Source of the DNA: CAVTYH01 sp963773875
GTDB lineage: Bacteria > Planctomycetota > Planctomycetia > Pirellulales > JADZDJ01
DNA: 64,000 nucleotides
Direction: 5' to 3'
Assembly (NCBI GenBank): GCA_963773875.1
Contig: CAVZCV010000006.1
Location: forward strand, 620,001 to 684,000
Shown here: one piece after another, positions 44,125 to 53,258 of the stretch
Position numbering within the stretch: position 1 is the first letter of the stretch
Layout of the letters: every line of letters starts with the position of its first letter
The notes under the pieces: model-generated
Database searches by the model: none
Seen by the model: the letters and a program-made list of their open reading frames with translations, nothing else
What the model was told of the DNA's origin: nothing
Program-made: the position numbers and the translations under genes

Positions 44125-45837
44125 GTGACTGAAGACCTAGTCTTGGTGCAAGCTTACGTGCAAGACGGTTCCCAACAGGCATTTACCGAGTTGGTCTCTC
44201 GGTACATTAACCTCGTTTACTCAGTCGCCTTTCGCCGGATTGGCGATTCACACTTAGCCGAAGATATCACGCAAGCCACTTTCATTATTCTGGCGCGGAA
44301 GGCTGGCACATTTAGCGACAGGACGATCGTATCCAGCTGGCTTTGCCGAACTGCCGGCTACGTGGCATCCAATGCCTTAGTAGGGCTCAACCGTCAACGA
44401 AAGCTTGAACAACAGGTACCCATGCGAAGTGTATCGAATGACTGCGCGACTGATATTTGGATGCAAGTTGCGTCTTCGATCGATCCAGCACTGTCGCAAT
44501 TAGGAAAGAAAGACCACGAGGCGATCGTGCTCCGGTTTTTTGAAGGCAAGACGCTCAAGCAAGTCGCCTCGCTGCAAGGAACGAGCGAAGACGCAGCACG
44601 AATGCGGATTAACCGCGCGTTGGACAAATTGAAAACGTTCCTTGTAAAGCACGGCGTTAGCTTGTCGACTCCGCTTATCGCCAAAGCACTGTCGACCAAT
44701 GCGGTTCAAGCTGCTCCAGCTGGCCTTGCACCATTGATGGCAACAACGGGTCTTAATGCTTCAGGACATTCGTTGGCGACGCTTAACCTCGTCAACGGAG
44801 CGTTAAAACTTATGGCCGTTGCAAAAATGAAAATCGGACTCGCAGCAATTATTATCGTCTCGCTCACAATTGGAACGGCCGCCTTCGTAAGTTTCGCACA
44901 GAGCACACCAGCGCACGCCGATCCACGCTGCGCTGAGACGAGCACCGAATTGAAGTCGAAAGTGCTCAAGTCGCTGGAGACACAAAAATCGGCGCTGAAA
45001 AATGTCTATTTCGACTACACGGCCACAGCTGTTCCTGAACGCGGAAATGCTCGCATGACCTATTCGGCGTATTTCGATGGCGGACGCTTCTACTTGCGAA
45101 CGAAAGCTGCCGGGAAGACTGACGCCGATCGGGAGCAATCGCTCGATGGTCAAACACTCTGGGACGGAAGTCACGACCGAATTCATAGGACACCCTTGGC
45201 CGATGCCGCGTCTGTGTTCCAATTTCGGGTCCTCGAATGGCCCTATCTTGATGCCGCGAGCATCGACGCCCCAGCGTTTGTTGCAGAGCTGGCGGAGTTT
45301 CACTCATTAGAACCAATGGCGATCCACGAGTTGATGCACAATGAGACTGCGAAAATAGAAGAGATAGGTGAGAACTTTCGACTAACGTTCGATACTTCAG
45401 ATGTACAGATTGCCGCAATACAGAAAGTCGACCTCAATCAATACCAGCGTCAATTGGCGAAAACGCCCAACACGAAGAAATGGATCGATCAAGAGATCGA
45501 AAGCGTCAAGCGATTTAAGGAGATGAAACCAGTCCGCAAGATTACCATGCTGCTGGATGCGCGATATGGATTTGGTGCGACCGAGCGCGAGGAATGGACG
45601 GCGGACGGCGAGCGAATTCGCCGCATCGTGGCCGAGAACTGGAAATATTATTCCAGCGTCGGTATTTGGTTGCCGAGCCGATGTGTTGTTTCGTACTTCA
45701 CGCAGCCGTACGCACTTAAGGACTTCTCAAAAGAACCCATTCAAACAGTCACGCTCGAACTACAACAAGTCGAGTTCGGAAAAAGAGACATTCGCTTTAA
45801 CTTAGACCGACCCGCTACAGGCCTGCGACCTAAATGA
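44125..45837 (+). CDS. ECF sigma factor fused to membrane helix and extracytoplasmic domain
   Basis: GTG at 44125 is preceded by AAGGTG at a 6-base spacing; an earlier GTG at 44095 lacks one. Residues 1-175 are an ECF sigma factor: region 2 with AFRRIGDSHLAEDITQATF, region 4 with HEAIVLRFFEGKTLKQVA and GTSEDAARMRINRALDKL. Residues 230-265 hold LMAVAKMKIGLAAIIIVSLTIGTAAF, one membrane helix. The remaining 300 residues lie outside the cytoplasm and are beta-rich (FDGGRFYLRTKAAG, LDGQTLWDGSHDRIH), resembling outer-membrane-lipoprotein-sorting-type folds. A sigma factor tethered this way could respond directly to an envelope signal without a separate anti-sigma. The M28 pseudogene follows by 13 bases. 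Confidence 0.85.
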   Translation: MTEDLVLVQAYVQDGSQQAFTELVSRYINLVYSVAFRRIGDSHLAEDITQATFIILARKAGTFSDRTIVSSWLCRTAGYVASNALVGLNRQRKLEQQVPMRSVSNDCATDIWMQVASSIDPALSQLGKKDHEAIVLRFFEGKTLKQVASLQGTSEDAARMRINRALDKLKTFLVKHGVSLSTPLIAKALSTNAVQAAPAGLAPLMATTGLNASGHSLATLNLVNGALKLMAVAKMKIGLAAIIIVSLTIGTAAFVSFAQSTPAHADPRCAETSTELKSKVLKSLETQKSALKNVYFDYTATAVPERGNARMTYSAYFDGGRFYLRTKAAGKTDADREQSLDGQTLWDGSHDRIHRTPLADAASVFQFRVLEWPYLDAASIDAPAFVAELAEFHSLEPMAIHELMHNETAKIEEIGENFRLTFDTSDVQIAAIQKVDLNQYQRQLAKTPNTKKWIDQEIESVKRFKEMKPVRKITMLLDARYGFGATEREEWTADGERIRRIVAENWKYYSSVGIWLPSRCVVSYFTQPYALKDFSKEPIQTVTLELQQVEFGKRDIRFNLDRPATGLRPK

Positions 45838-45850
45838 TCGTCACTACATT

Positions 45851-47427
45851 ATGAAATCCATTGCACGTTGGCTTCTTTGGCTCGTGGTGTGTTTCGTGGC
45901 GATCGGCTCTTTCGCCGAAGAAAAGGTCGACGTTGAAACGATTGAGCGAATAAAAGCTGCAGCTAGTGAACAATCCCAGGTTATGGAGTGGGCGAGTTGG
46001 TTAACCGATGTATATGGCCCTCGACTCACTGGCTCGCCGAATACTAGAGCGGCCGGCGAGTGGGCCATGACCACCATGCGTTCGTGGGGACTCAGTAATG
46101 TCCAAATGGAACGATGGACGCCGCCTGCCACCGCGGTTTTTCCGGGCCCGTCGTGGGAACTGTCCGACCGTTCCTGGACAAATGAGCGATTTGCCTTTCA
46201 TGCGGTAAAGCCATTCCCATTTAATATTACTGCGGTACCGGCAGTCTGGTCGCCTAGCACGAATGGCTGTATTGAAGGTACGGCGGTTCGTGTCGACGTA
46301 CACTCATTCAACGATCTGAAGCATTATGCCGGCCGATTGCGGGACGCCTTTTTGCTGATCGATCCACCGCGCACCACGCCCCCTCACTTTGAGCCCTTGG
46401 CGGAGCGTTTGAGCGCTGAGCAATTAGCGATGCTGGATGCTGGAAAGCCATTACCTTTTCCACAATTTGGGGCTCACGAGCACCGTTACGACGTACTTTC
46501 CGACCCCGACGCTCGGAAGTGGTTGGCCACTGAGGGCGCGGCTGTCTTGCTGTTTACCGCGCCGGGTGACGGCGGCAACATCTTCATGGACGGCCCCGGC
46601 GGAGGCGGTTTTCAAAACAAAGACACGCCTGACCAGATTCCGATTGTGAAAGTCAGCGCCGAATCTTACGGTCGCATTGCTCGAATTGTGAGTAAGAATG
46701 TTCCGGTCACGCTCGAACTCGATATGCAAAACACGTTTTATGACGATCCATTTCTGTTTAATGTTATCGCGGAAATCCCCGGTACCGATCCGCGGATCAA
46801 GGATGAAGTTGTGATGATTGCGCGCAACTCGATTCCTGGACCTATGGAACTGGCGCCACCGATAACGCAGCCGGTGCGGCGGTAACAATGGAGGCTATGC
46901 GGCTTCTTCAATCGTTGAAACTTCAACCGCGCCGCACAATCCGGGCCGTGCTCTGGACCGGGCATGAACAAGGTGCTATCGGATCGGCCGCGTATGTGAA
47001 ACAGCATCTAAGATCTGGAGTTAGAGAATCTGCCCGGACAACTTCTGAATTTGAAAAATTCTCTGCCTACTTTGCGGCAGGACTCTACGGTAAGATTCGC
47101 GGAGTTTCTGAAGAAGGAAACGCGGCAGTCGAGCCAATCTTTCACGACTGGATTGAGCCGTTCAAGCACGACGGGATGACAACGGTCACGATCTGTCGCC
47201 TCGGTGGATTGAATGATCACGACTCGTTTCGGCTGATTGGATTACCGGCATTCCGGTTTGTTCACGATACGCTTGAGTTTAATACTCGTACCCATCACTC
47301 CAGCGCCGACGTCTATGAGCGGCTCTAATCGGACGATTTGAAGTTTAACTCAGCTGTACTGGCCAGCTTTGCGTGGCTAGCGGCTCAACGCGACGGGAAA
47401 TTCCCACGCGAACAGTCGCGGCCCTAG
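45851..47427 (+). pseudogene. M28 family peptidase pseudogene
   Basis: Signal peptide (WLLWLVVCFVAIGSFAEE), then the M28 pattern of secreted planctomycete peptidases: WLTDVYGPRLTGSPN, HYAGRLRDAFLLIDPP, GAAVLLFTAPGDGG. Three kinds of damage: a one-base loss at 46820 (ATTGCGCGC for ATTGGCGCGC); a TAA at 47326-47328 where CAA is expected, after which the frame runs on as SDDLKFNSAVLASFAWLAAQRDGK to TAG 47425; and altered catalytic positions. The first zinc His is Gln (GAQLDSW), the catalytic Glu of GEEQ is His (GHEQ), and the Asp-bearing NxDNGTG loop reads AAGLYG. Only the last His (THHSSAD) remains. Function is lost. Confidence 0.8.
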
Positions 47428-47500
47428 CCTGCGGCTCATTGAACGGACATTATTTGGTCTCGTCAATTCCGTCGCGGCTTTCTATAGAACTTATGGAAGG

Positions 47501-47575
47501 TTGACTCCAAACTCTGAAAATCGCACTCCGTCGAGAATTAGACCTGTCCCGTTTAATTCCCCCGTTTAATTCCTC
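47501..47575. repeat. partial dispersed repeat
   Basis: TTGACTCCAAACTCTGAAAATC then AATTAGACCTGTCCCG and two TTTAATTCC units. Same order as at 43835-43910. The GACCTGTCCCGTTTA end is the right arm of the palindromic mini-element. Confidence 0.7.
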
Positions 47576-47683
47576 CAACCAATGTTTTTCCGCTGACGAG
47601 TTGCACAGCCCTTTGCCCACGCACCAGTGAATTTTGCACGAGAGCCGACGCGGCACCGCTCCACAATGCTGTGCGCCCGCGAT

Positions 47684-47883
47684 TCACTCCGGCGAGTTGC
47701 CGACGTAGCAGTACAGGTTCGATGGATCGGCGGCAAAGCCAATCGGTTCTTCGTTCAGCCAGCGGCCAACAGTTGGGTCGTACCAGCGGCCTTGTTCATT
47801 CTGCAACTCGCGTCGGCGTTGAAGTGGCCACGATATTCATACGGCCCATCGTCATGTGGCAGCGGTTCGGCAATGCGGATCAT
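47684..47883 (-). pseudogene. RHS core C-terminal remnant
   Basis: Reads MIRIAEPLPHDDGPYEYRGHFN, then, after a frame break near 47815, RELQNEQGRWYDPTVGRWLNEEPIGFAADPSNLYCYVGNSPE and stop. This is the RHS-repeat-associated core signature that normally precedes a polymorphic toxin domain; here it ends at the core with no toxin. Its ATG overlaps the stop of the small gene at 47880-48194. Confidence 0.8.
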
Positions 47884-48194
47884 TTGGATTGCTCTAATGG
47901 ATTATTGGTTCTCTTGTCGTCAATCAGCTTAACGATTTCGCCTACGGCTGAGTCAATCGCCGCTTCAAATTGTCTTGCCTGCTCTGGATTTTTGGGCACA
48001 AATGTTGACGCCGAATCGAGCGTGGCTACCTGTTGCGTAACGGCGTCGTACCATTCTCGGTCCTGAAACTGTAATCGGTCTCGCATCATTAGCAATTGAT
48101 CCGCCAAGCTGCCTACGTCAATGCGCTTGCTTTGAAAGACAGCAATCGTGTCTCGCATTTGGTCCAGCACTTGGCAATCTACAGTTTCCATCAT
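47880..48194 (-). CDS. orphan small protein in RHS debris, immunity-like
   Basis: 104 residues, acidic and all-helical: DCQVLDQMRDTIAVFQSKRIDVGSLADQLLMMRDRLQFQDREWYDAV, then a second helical half. The pattern (helix, short gly-less turn with IDVGSLAD, then helix with a REWYD) is like small immunity proteins encoded after RHS toxins. No toxin gene is left beside it. Located between mini-element copy 1 and the RHS core remnant. Confidence 0.5.
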   Translation of the reverse strand: MMETVDCQVLDQMRDTIAVFQSKRIDVGSLADQLLMMRDRLQFQDREWYDAVTQQVATLDSASTFVPKNPEQARQFEAAIDSAVGEIVKLIDDKRTNNPLEQSK

Positions 48195-48211
48195 CGTTTT
48201 CCCGTGATGAC

Positions 48212-48298
48212 AGGAGGCAATTAAACGGGACGGGTCTAATTTTTAAGTTCGTTCTCGAACGTGAATATCTGGGCTCAATAAATTAGACCTGTCCCGTT
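48212..48298. repeat. palindromic mini-element, copy 1
   Basis: Terminal inverted arms AAACGGGACGGGTCTAATTT and AAATTAGACCTGTCCCGTT enclose a 35-base centre with an inner GTTCG/CGAAC hairpin. The central 70 bases are the same in copies 1-3 as far as I can align by eye. No coding capacity; MITE-like. Confidence 0.85.
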
Positions 48299-48330
48299 AG
48301 CTTGTTTTGTCCCGTTAGCTTGTTTAGCTT

Positions 48331-48392
48331 CCCCACGATATTCATGCGGCACATCGTCACTCGGCAGCGGTTGGGCAATTCGATCACGGATG
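48331..48392 (-). pseudogene. RHS core scrap
   Basis: Reads IRDRIAQPLPSDDVPHEYRG, parallel to IRIAEPLPHDDGPYEYRG in the remnant at 47684-47883, and is cut off at EYRG by the mini-element. Confidence 0.65.
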
Positions 48393-48563
48393 AGAATCCA
48401 TGTATGTTTGCCAGGCATTTTCCGAAACATAGATCGGAGTCTTGCTAGCGATCGCGATATTCGCTGCAACACTAGGTAGAACGGGGATGTCTCAACTCGC
48501 GCTTTAGATGGATGATATGTATCTTGCCGTGAAACCACTTTTCATCCTCTGTATGTCCGGAAA

Positions 48564-48983
48564 TCATACCATATCGAATGTCGCCGCCAAGATTGCAGAC
48601 CGTCTCAAAAAGGAGTCCATGCATCGTGGGTTAGGCGATTTACCTGAATGAATATTCCAATAAAGCGCAACGGCTTCAGGAAATCCGAGTTGATTTGCGA
48701 ACAGCCGATGACCGTCTTTTTCGCGTAAATAGAAATATGAATTCCAGGAATCCTTGCGACGAATTAGCATCTCGATATCAAATTCCCAACTGGTTTTTAG
48801 CGGACGAGCGGAAAATGAACCTATTACCTCTGGTGTAAAGAGGCGTACATGAAACTCATTCCCGTGTTCTTCGCAGAAAGTGTGCTCTTTGATCCACTTT
48901 CTGTTCTTCGCCCTCAGAATATGAATAATCGTCGGTTTTCCACACTCCTCACACGGTTTCTGAGAATGATGTGGCTCTTCCAT
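48564..48983 (-). CDS. orphan small protein with zinc-knuckle N-terminus
   Basis: 139 residues. CEECGKPTIIHILRAKNRKWIKEHTFCEEHG is a CxxC plus CxxH zinc motif of the kind seen at protein-protein interfaces. The rest is mixed alpha/beta (SWEFDIEMLIRRKDSWNSYFYLREKDGHRLF). No family name known to me. It sits between copies 1 and 2 of the mini-element with an RHS scrap downstream, so it is probably an immunity or accessory gene stranded from an RHS locus. Confidence 0.5.
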   Translation of the reverse strand: MEEPHHSQKPCEECGKPTIIHILRAKNRKWIKEHTFCEEHGNEFHVRLFTPEVIGSFSARPLKTSWEFDIEMLIRRKDSWNSYFYLREKDGHRLFANQLGFPEAVALYWNIHSGKSPNPRCMDSFLRRSAILAATFDMV

Positions 48984-49116
48984 TGCTGAAACTCTCCATG
49001 GTCAATTGAGCACAAGAACGTAACTCAAAATCCGTTTTCACCAAACCCAGCTGGTGGCCACCACTCGCCGGATCCCTCCTCACCGGGAATTGGAAAAAAT
49101 GGAGGTGGAACGCCTG

Positions 49117-49229
49117 GAGGCAATTAAACGGGACGAGGCAATTAAACGGGACGGGTCTAATTTTTAAGTTCGTTCTCGAACGTGAATATCTGGGCTCAAT
49201 AAATTAGACCTGTCCCGTTTAGCTTCCCC
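49117..49229. repeat. palindromic mini-element, copy 2
   Basis: Same 70-base core as copies 1 and 3, preceded by two tandem GGCAATTAAACGGGACG units. Its right end (CCCGTTTAGCTTCCCC) abuts an RHS scrap (IRLAEPLPG on the minus strand, 49231-49255). Confidence 0.85.
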
Positions 49230-49290
49230 GGCAGCGGTTCGGCAAGGCGGATCCAGTTAGCTCTACCTTTCACGGTTGGCGACAAACAAT

Positions 49291-49641
49291 TTATTCAGCG
49301 TATGAGCATGATTCAGCGACAACTTCAAACATTGCTTGACCGTCTAGATCAAGAAACTGAAAATGTCGCCAGTGAAGTCCCTCCGGCGGGTTCTCAAATC
49401 GGCGACGAATTAGGGCATCTATGAACTCCGAAGGATGTTTTTCATTTGCCGAACTAACAGTAACGCCAATTGCACTGTTGTCACGTACTCCAACAAGCCC
49501 CTCAAATACGAGTTTCCCGTTCCGCTCATTCCAAAACTTGTAATCCACCTCTAGCCTGGATGATTCGGCGCGATAGGCGACAATGTGACCATCTTCAAAA
49601 CCAAACGGACAGTCTGAAATACGTTTCATGGAAGATTCCAC
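49291..49641 (-). CDS. orphan small protein, immunity-like
   Basis: 116 residues from a GTG, or 112 from the ATG four codons later. Beta-rich: GHIVAYRAESSRLEVDYKFWNERNGKLVFEGLVGVRDNSAIGV, closing with helical SEFIDALIRRRFE. This layout, an N-terminal sheet describing an F-W-N-E strand and a late helix, is common in small immunity proteins. Not assigned to a family. Flanked by mini-element copies 2 and 3. Confidence 0.5.
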   Translation of the reverse strand: MESSMKRISDCPFGFEDGHIVAYRAESSRLEVDYKFWNERNGKLVFEGLVGVRDNSAIGVTVSSANEKHPSEFIDALIRRRFENPPEGLHWRHFQFLDLDGQAMFEVVAESCSYAE

Positions 49642-49746
49642 CCTGGAAATGGTTCGCCAGGTAGGAACCCCGTTCCTTCACCTGGAATATAGTTTGGTGG
49701 CAGCACCTTTTGGACACTCGGATTTCTCCACCCAGTATTTGGGGTT

Positions 49747-49855
49747 GAGGCAATTAAACGGAGGCAATTAAACGGGACGGGTCTAATTTTTAAGTTCGTT
49801 CTCGAACGTGAATATCTGGGCTCAATAAATTAGACCTGTCCCGTTTAGCTTCCCG
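49747..49855. repeat. palindromic mini-element, copy 3
   Basis: Same core, preceded by GGCAATTAAACGGAGGCAATTAAACGG. Its right end meets the GTG of the gene at 49856 directly, with no intervening ribosome site. Confidence 0.85.
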
Positions 49856-50698
49856 GTGATCAAGAACTTCCGCAACTTGATTCACCCAGGGCGGATCAAG
49901 AGGCTGGGAGAGCGGGTTGATAGCGAGGGCGCTGCGATGGCGGAGGCCATCGTGAAGCGGATCGTTGGCGATGTCATGAACAAGAGAAAGGCAGTGTACG
50001 GACCCACTGCGGAAGACATTGCTGAGAAATTACTCAGGCACCCGGAGACTACAATGCTGGATGCATTCCTGAGTGGAATAAACGAAACCGAGCGGCGCTT
50101 GCTCCTTCTCAAATACCTCCCGGATTCTCTTGAATCCTGGAAGGATAACCCTGACCGCAAGGGCAGCCCGGAACTGGCGTTCAGGATGTGCTATCGCATT
50201 AGCTTCGACCAGGCTGACAGTGCCGTGAAACGAGAGGCGGTGCTGAAGTACGAGGCCGCTCTCAGGGCGGCAGTCCCCGTCAGGATTGTGATGTACGAGC
50301 ACAACTTCTTTCAGGCCAGCGACCTGCAGTATATTGATGAAGGCGAACGTAAGTTGATCCTCGGCCACTTGAAGGTGGTGCTAAACACACACTTCCTCGG
50401 GGCGTGCCAACGCACCCTGATGCAGGGTATCGGCACCTTCCTTGCACCCAGCGATGTACGGGAACTGTTCCCGCGTCTGCTCCAGGGTAACGGGAAGCAG
50501 GATGTTAACCGACCTGATGTGCGGGAAGCCTGGGTCGCAAGAGAGTATCCCGCGATGAGCGACCTGGCGGCAGAGGAGTTCAAAAAGCAACTCGATCTTG
50601 CAACTCCCACCCCGCAAGGGCCTTACATGCCATCTGATCAAATGATCCATCAGGGAACCATCCCGGCATTGAAGAAACTGATCGAGGGATTGAGGTAG
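49856..50698 (+). CDS. unrecognised protein next to mini-element, possibly 5'-truncated or acquired
   Basis: 280 residues from a GTG at the exact edge of mini-element copy 3; the frame is open only nine codons further upstream, inside the element, and there is no ribosome site. Mostly helical: RVDSEGAAMAEAIVKRIVGDVMNKRK, ETERRLLLLKYLPDSLESWKD, YIDEGERKLILGHLKVVLNTHF. No signal or membrane segment. Codon choice (AGG, CTG, GGG, few GAA/CGC runs) looks unlike its neighbours, hinting at transfer. The native start was probably replaced by the repeat. Function unknown. Confidence 0.5.
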   Translation: MIKNFRNLIHPGRIKRLGERVDSEGAAMAEAIVKRIVGDVMNKRKAVYGPTAEDIAEKLLRHPETTMLDAFLSGINETERRLLLLKYLPDSLESWKDNPDRKGSPELAFRMCYRISFDQADSAVKREAVLKYEAALRAAVPVRIVMYEHNFFQASDLQYIDEGERKLILGHLKVVLNTHFLGACQRTLMQGIGTFLAPSDVRELFPRLLQGNGKQDVNRPDVREAWVAREYPAMSDLAAEEFKKQLDLATPTPQGPYMPSDQMIHQGTIPALKKLIEGLR

Positions 50699-51838
50699 GC
50701 ATGTGGGCCGGGTGCGAGGGAGCAACTCCCAAGCAGGTTAGGAGAGCGCCGTCAGCGAACTAGCACGCCGGGCTGTTGTGTCATCAAGTCGTCAATTTTG
50801 TTTTTCAGCCAGACATGCCAGCACTCCACCGTTTTAAAAACGGCGCAGAATCTCTCAACATCGGTCGCCCGTGGCGAACGTGCAAGCGGATAACTGGCTT
50901 GCACGCCATCGATGCTTGACTCCGAACTCTGCAAATCACGCTGCTGCACCCAGAGGTTACGCGGCCAGCAGTGGCGCCCAGCCGATTAGCGTGAAAAACG
51001 CTGTTTGCCCAATCTATCGGACCAAGTGTCCAGGATGCCGGCAGGTGCCATTCGTCTCAGCGGCGGCGGCCAAAATATTATTTTTCGAGTGGCCCACAAA
51101 AGGCCTTGACTGTAAGACAGATGTTCACTACACTACAAAGGCTGCGGAGAATGTGCCGGGAATCCAATACAATCAGGCCCGCCCATGAGATCGAATCGAG
51201 CGAATGCGAGTTTCTGGAACGTCCAACTGAGTCGGTTGGGCAATTTGCGGCTGCGCACTATGGAAGTGGCGAAGTCGATGATGCGATCCATCGTGATGGC
51301 GGCCGGGACGATGAAAAAATCGCTGTTTCGCATCGTCGCGGAAAGACGGCCAATTGCTCGAGGAAATCCGATCCGATCGTCATTGATCGGACGCGCGGCA
51401 AAGCGGCGGAGTGAAATAACTGTGAAAAAACAAATGCATTTGGCGCTTGTTTTCCCGAGGTGCGCGCTGCGGTTATTTCACTCGCAATCGCAAGTTTCGA
51501 GCGGCTGGCAAAAACACATCGAATTCCTCGCGAGTTTCGAGAGCCGAAGGGCCTCTGGCTTCACGCCTTTTTCGGCCAGGGCGGATTTGCCGAGGATTTC
51601 CGCACGTTCCACGATTACGCCATTGAAAAAACTCGTTGCCGGGTGCGGGCGAATATCGAACACGAGGGTTGGACTAAGTACCAATGGATTTTGTGCCCAT
51701 GATGAACGTCCCGCTTCGCACTCCGCAGGCATGGCAAAGCGGCCAGCGGCAGATTATGCTTTTTGGAAACCCACCTGCCGGCCAGGCTGCCGGTCGATCC
51801 GCACGCATCTCACCCCGAAAGTGCAATCAGGAGAATCC
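50699..51838. other. repeat-filled region without a supported gene
   Basis: Contains at 50830-50975 the blocks TTTTAAAAACGGCGCAGAATC, TTGACTCCGAACTCTGCAAATC and the CTGCTGCACCCAGAGG element, in the order seen singly at 43741 and 41528. Copy B of the GTGAAATAAC family is at 51409-51483. Open frames on both strands at 51185-51838 have no family resemblance. An AGGAG at 51829-51833 belongs to the next gene. Confidence 0.6.
51409..51483. repeat. dispersed repeat family 'GTGAAATAAC', copy B (short)
   Basis: GAGTGAAATAAC at 51409-51420 and its complement GTTATTTCACTC at 51472-51483: a perfect 12-bp inverted repeat around a 51-base centre beginning TGTGAAAAAAC, as in copy A. Confidence 0.8.
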
Positions 51839-53204
51839 ATGACCTGCGCCCGTTTTGTAGTCGCCGCCCAAGTTATTGGCCTCGCGGTTGCTGCTGTGCT
51901 GCAATCGGCCGGCCCGTGCCATGCTCAAGAAAATTCGCCAAAGACCAGCCCGGTGGCGATCAGCAACGATCGACTTCCCGTTGGCGTTGAGCGAGCCTTT
52001 GCGAATCTCGACTTTCCGCAGGAGCATCCGCCGGAAAGTCCAGGCATCACCGGCGGCGTGCGACCGATTTTTATCACCAACCCTGGCGATGGGACAAATC
52101 GAATTGCCGTGATGGGTCAGCTCGGCCATGTGTGGTTGTTCCCGAACAAAGACGATGTGGAGCAGGCTGTTGAAACGCTCGATATTTCGCCCGAGGTGGT
52201 TTACAACGAGGCGCACGAATGAAGAAGGGCTGCTGGGCCTGGCGTTCCATCCGAAGTTCAAACAGAACCGCGAGTTCTTCGTGTACTACACCACGCGGAG
52301 CGGCACGCATCAGTCGGTGCTGAAGCGATTCAAAATGTCGGCGAGCGATCCGAACAAAGCCGACCCGAATTCCGGCGAAGAAATTCTGCGCATGCCGGAA
52401 AAAGAAACGTGGAACCACAATGGCGGCACCATTGCGTTTGGCCCCGACGATTATTTGTACCTCACAGCCGGCGATGGCGGTTTTGCCAACGACAAGTGGG
52501 GACACGGCCAGAGCCTGGAAACGCTGATGGGCAAAATCAGCCGGATTGATGTCGATCATAAAGATCCGGGCTTGAATTACGCGATTCCGAAAGACAATCC
52601 GTTTGTGAAGGTCGACGGAGCACGCGGCGAAATTTGGGCGCTGGGACTAAGAAACCCGTGGCGCTTTTCGTTCGACTCGAAGACCGGCCAACTGTGGGCG
52701 GGCGATGTGGGCCAAGATACATGGGAAGAGATCGACATCATTACCAAAGGCGGCAATTACGGCTGGAACATTCGCGAAGGATTCCATCCGTTCACGGTGC
52801 GGCCGAATGCAAGCCCGAAGCCGGCGCCGCCACCAGAGCACGTGATTGGCGAGCTGATCGATCCGATTTTTGATTATCACCATTCGCTTGGGAAATCGAT
52901 CACAGGCGGCGGCGTTTATCGCGGCAAGCGCGCGCCGGAATTGGTGGGCAAGTACATCTTCGCCGACTATGTGAGCGGAAAAGTGTACGCGTTGACGTAC
53001 AATGAAGCGGCCAAGAAGGCGACCGCCGTGCAGCAACTCACGCAAGAGGAAGGCCGCGCGATGCCGGTGTTTACGTTTGGCGAAGACGAGAATCATGAAA
53101 TGTATATGGGCACCGCCGACGGGAAGCTGAAGCGGTTCAAATCGCTCGGCAAGCAGGCGACGAGTGCGTCCGCGGTGAGCGAGCAGAAAGCGGCGGGCGA
53201 GTAG
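51839..53204 (+). CDS. PQQ-dependent sugar dehydrogenase family protein, secreted (frame break near 52217)
   Basis: ATG at 51839 follows AGGAG. Signal peptide to about residue 31 (PCHAQEN). Six-bladed propeller of the soluble glucose/sorbosone dehydrogenase type: PIFITNPGDGTNRIAVMGQLGHVWLF, NEEGLLGLAFHPKFKQN, WNHNGGTIAFGPDDYLYLTAGDGG, ALGLRNPWRFSFD, and GGNYGWN. Oxidises sugars in the periplasm with PQQ, electrons passing to the respiratory chain. The frame changes at 52217 (CACGAATGAAG; dropping the G gives AHNEEGLLG). About 454 residues in total. Confidence 0.85.
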
Positions 53205-53258
53205 GAATTGGAGACAGCTCGTCGATTTCCGGTGATCGCGCGAAGCTGGAAGCGGCAA

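Noticed and set aside
51185..51838. Open frames upstream of the sugar dehydrogenase, including a leftward 84-codon frame at 51478-51732
   Set aside because: They pass through repeat copy B or lack a start signal; I recognise no domain. The leftward one has genome-like codon use and could be a fragment of something, but I cannot support a call.
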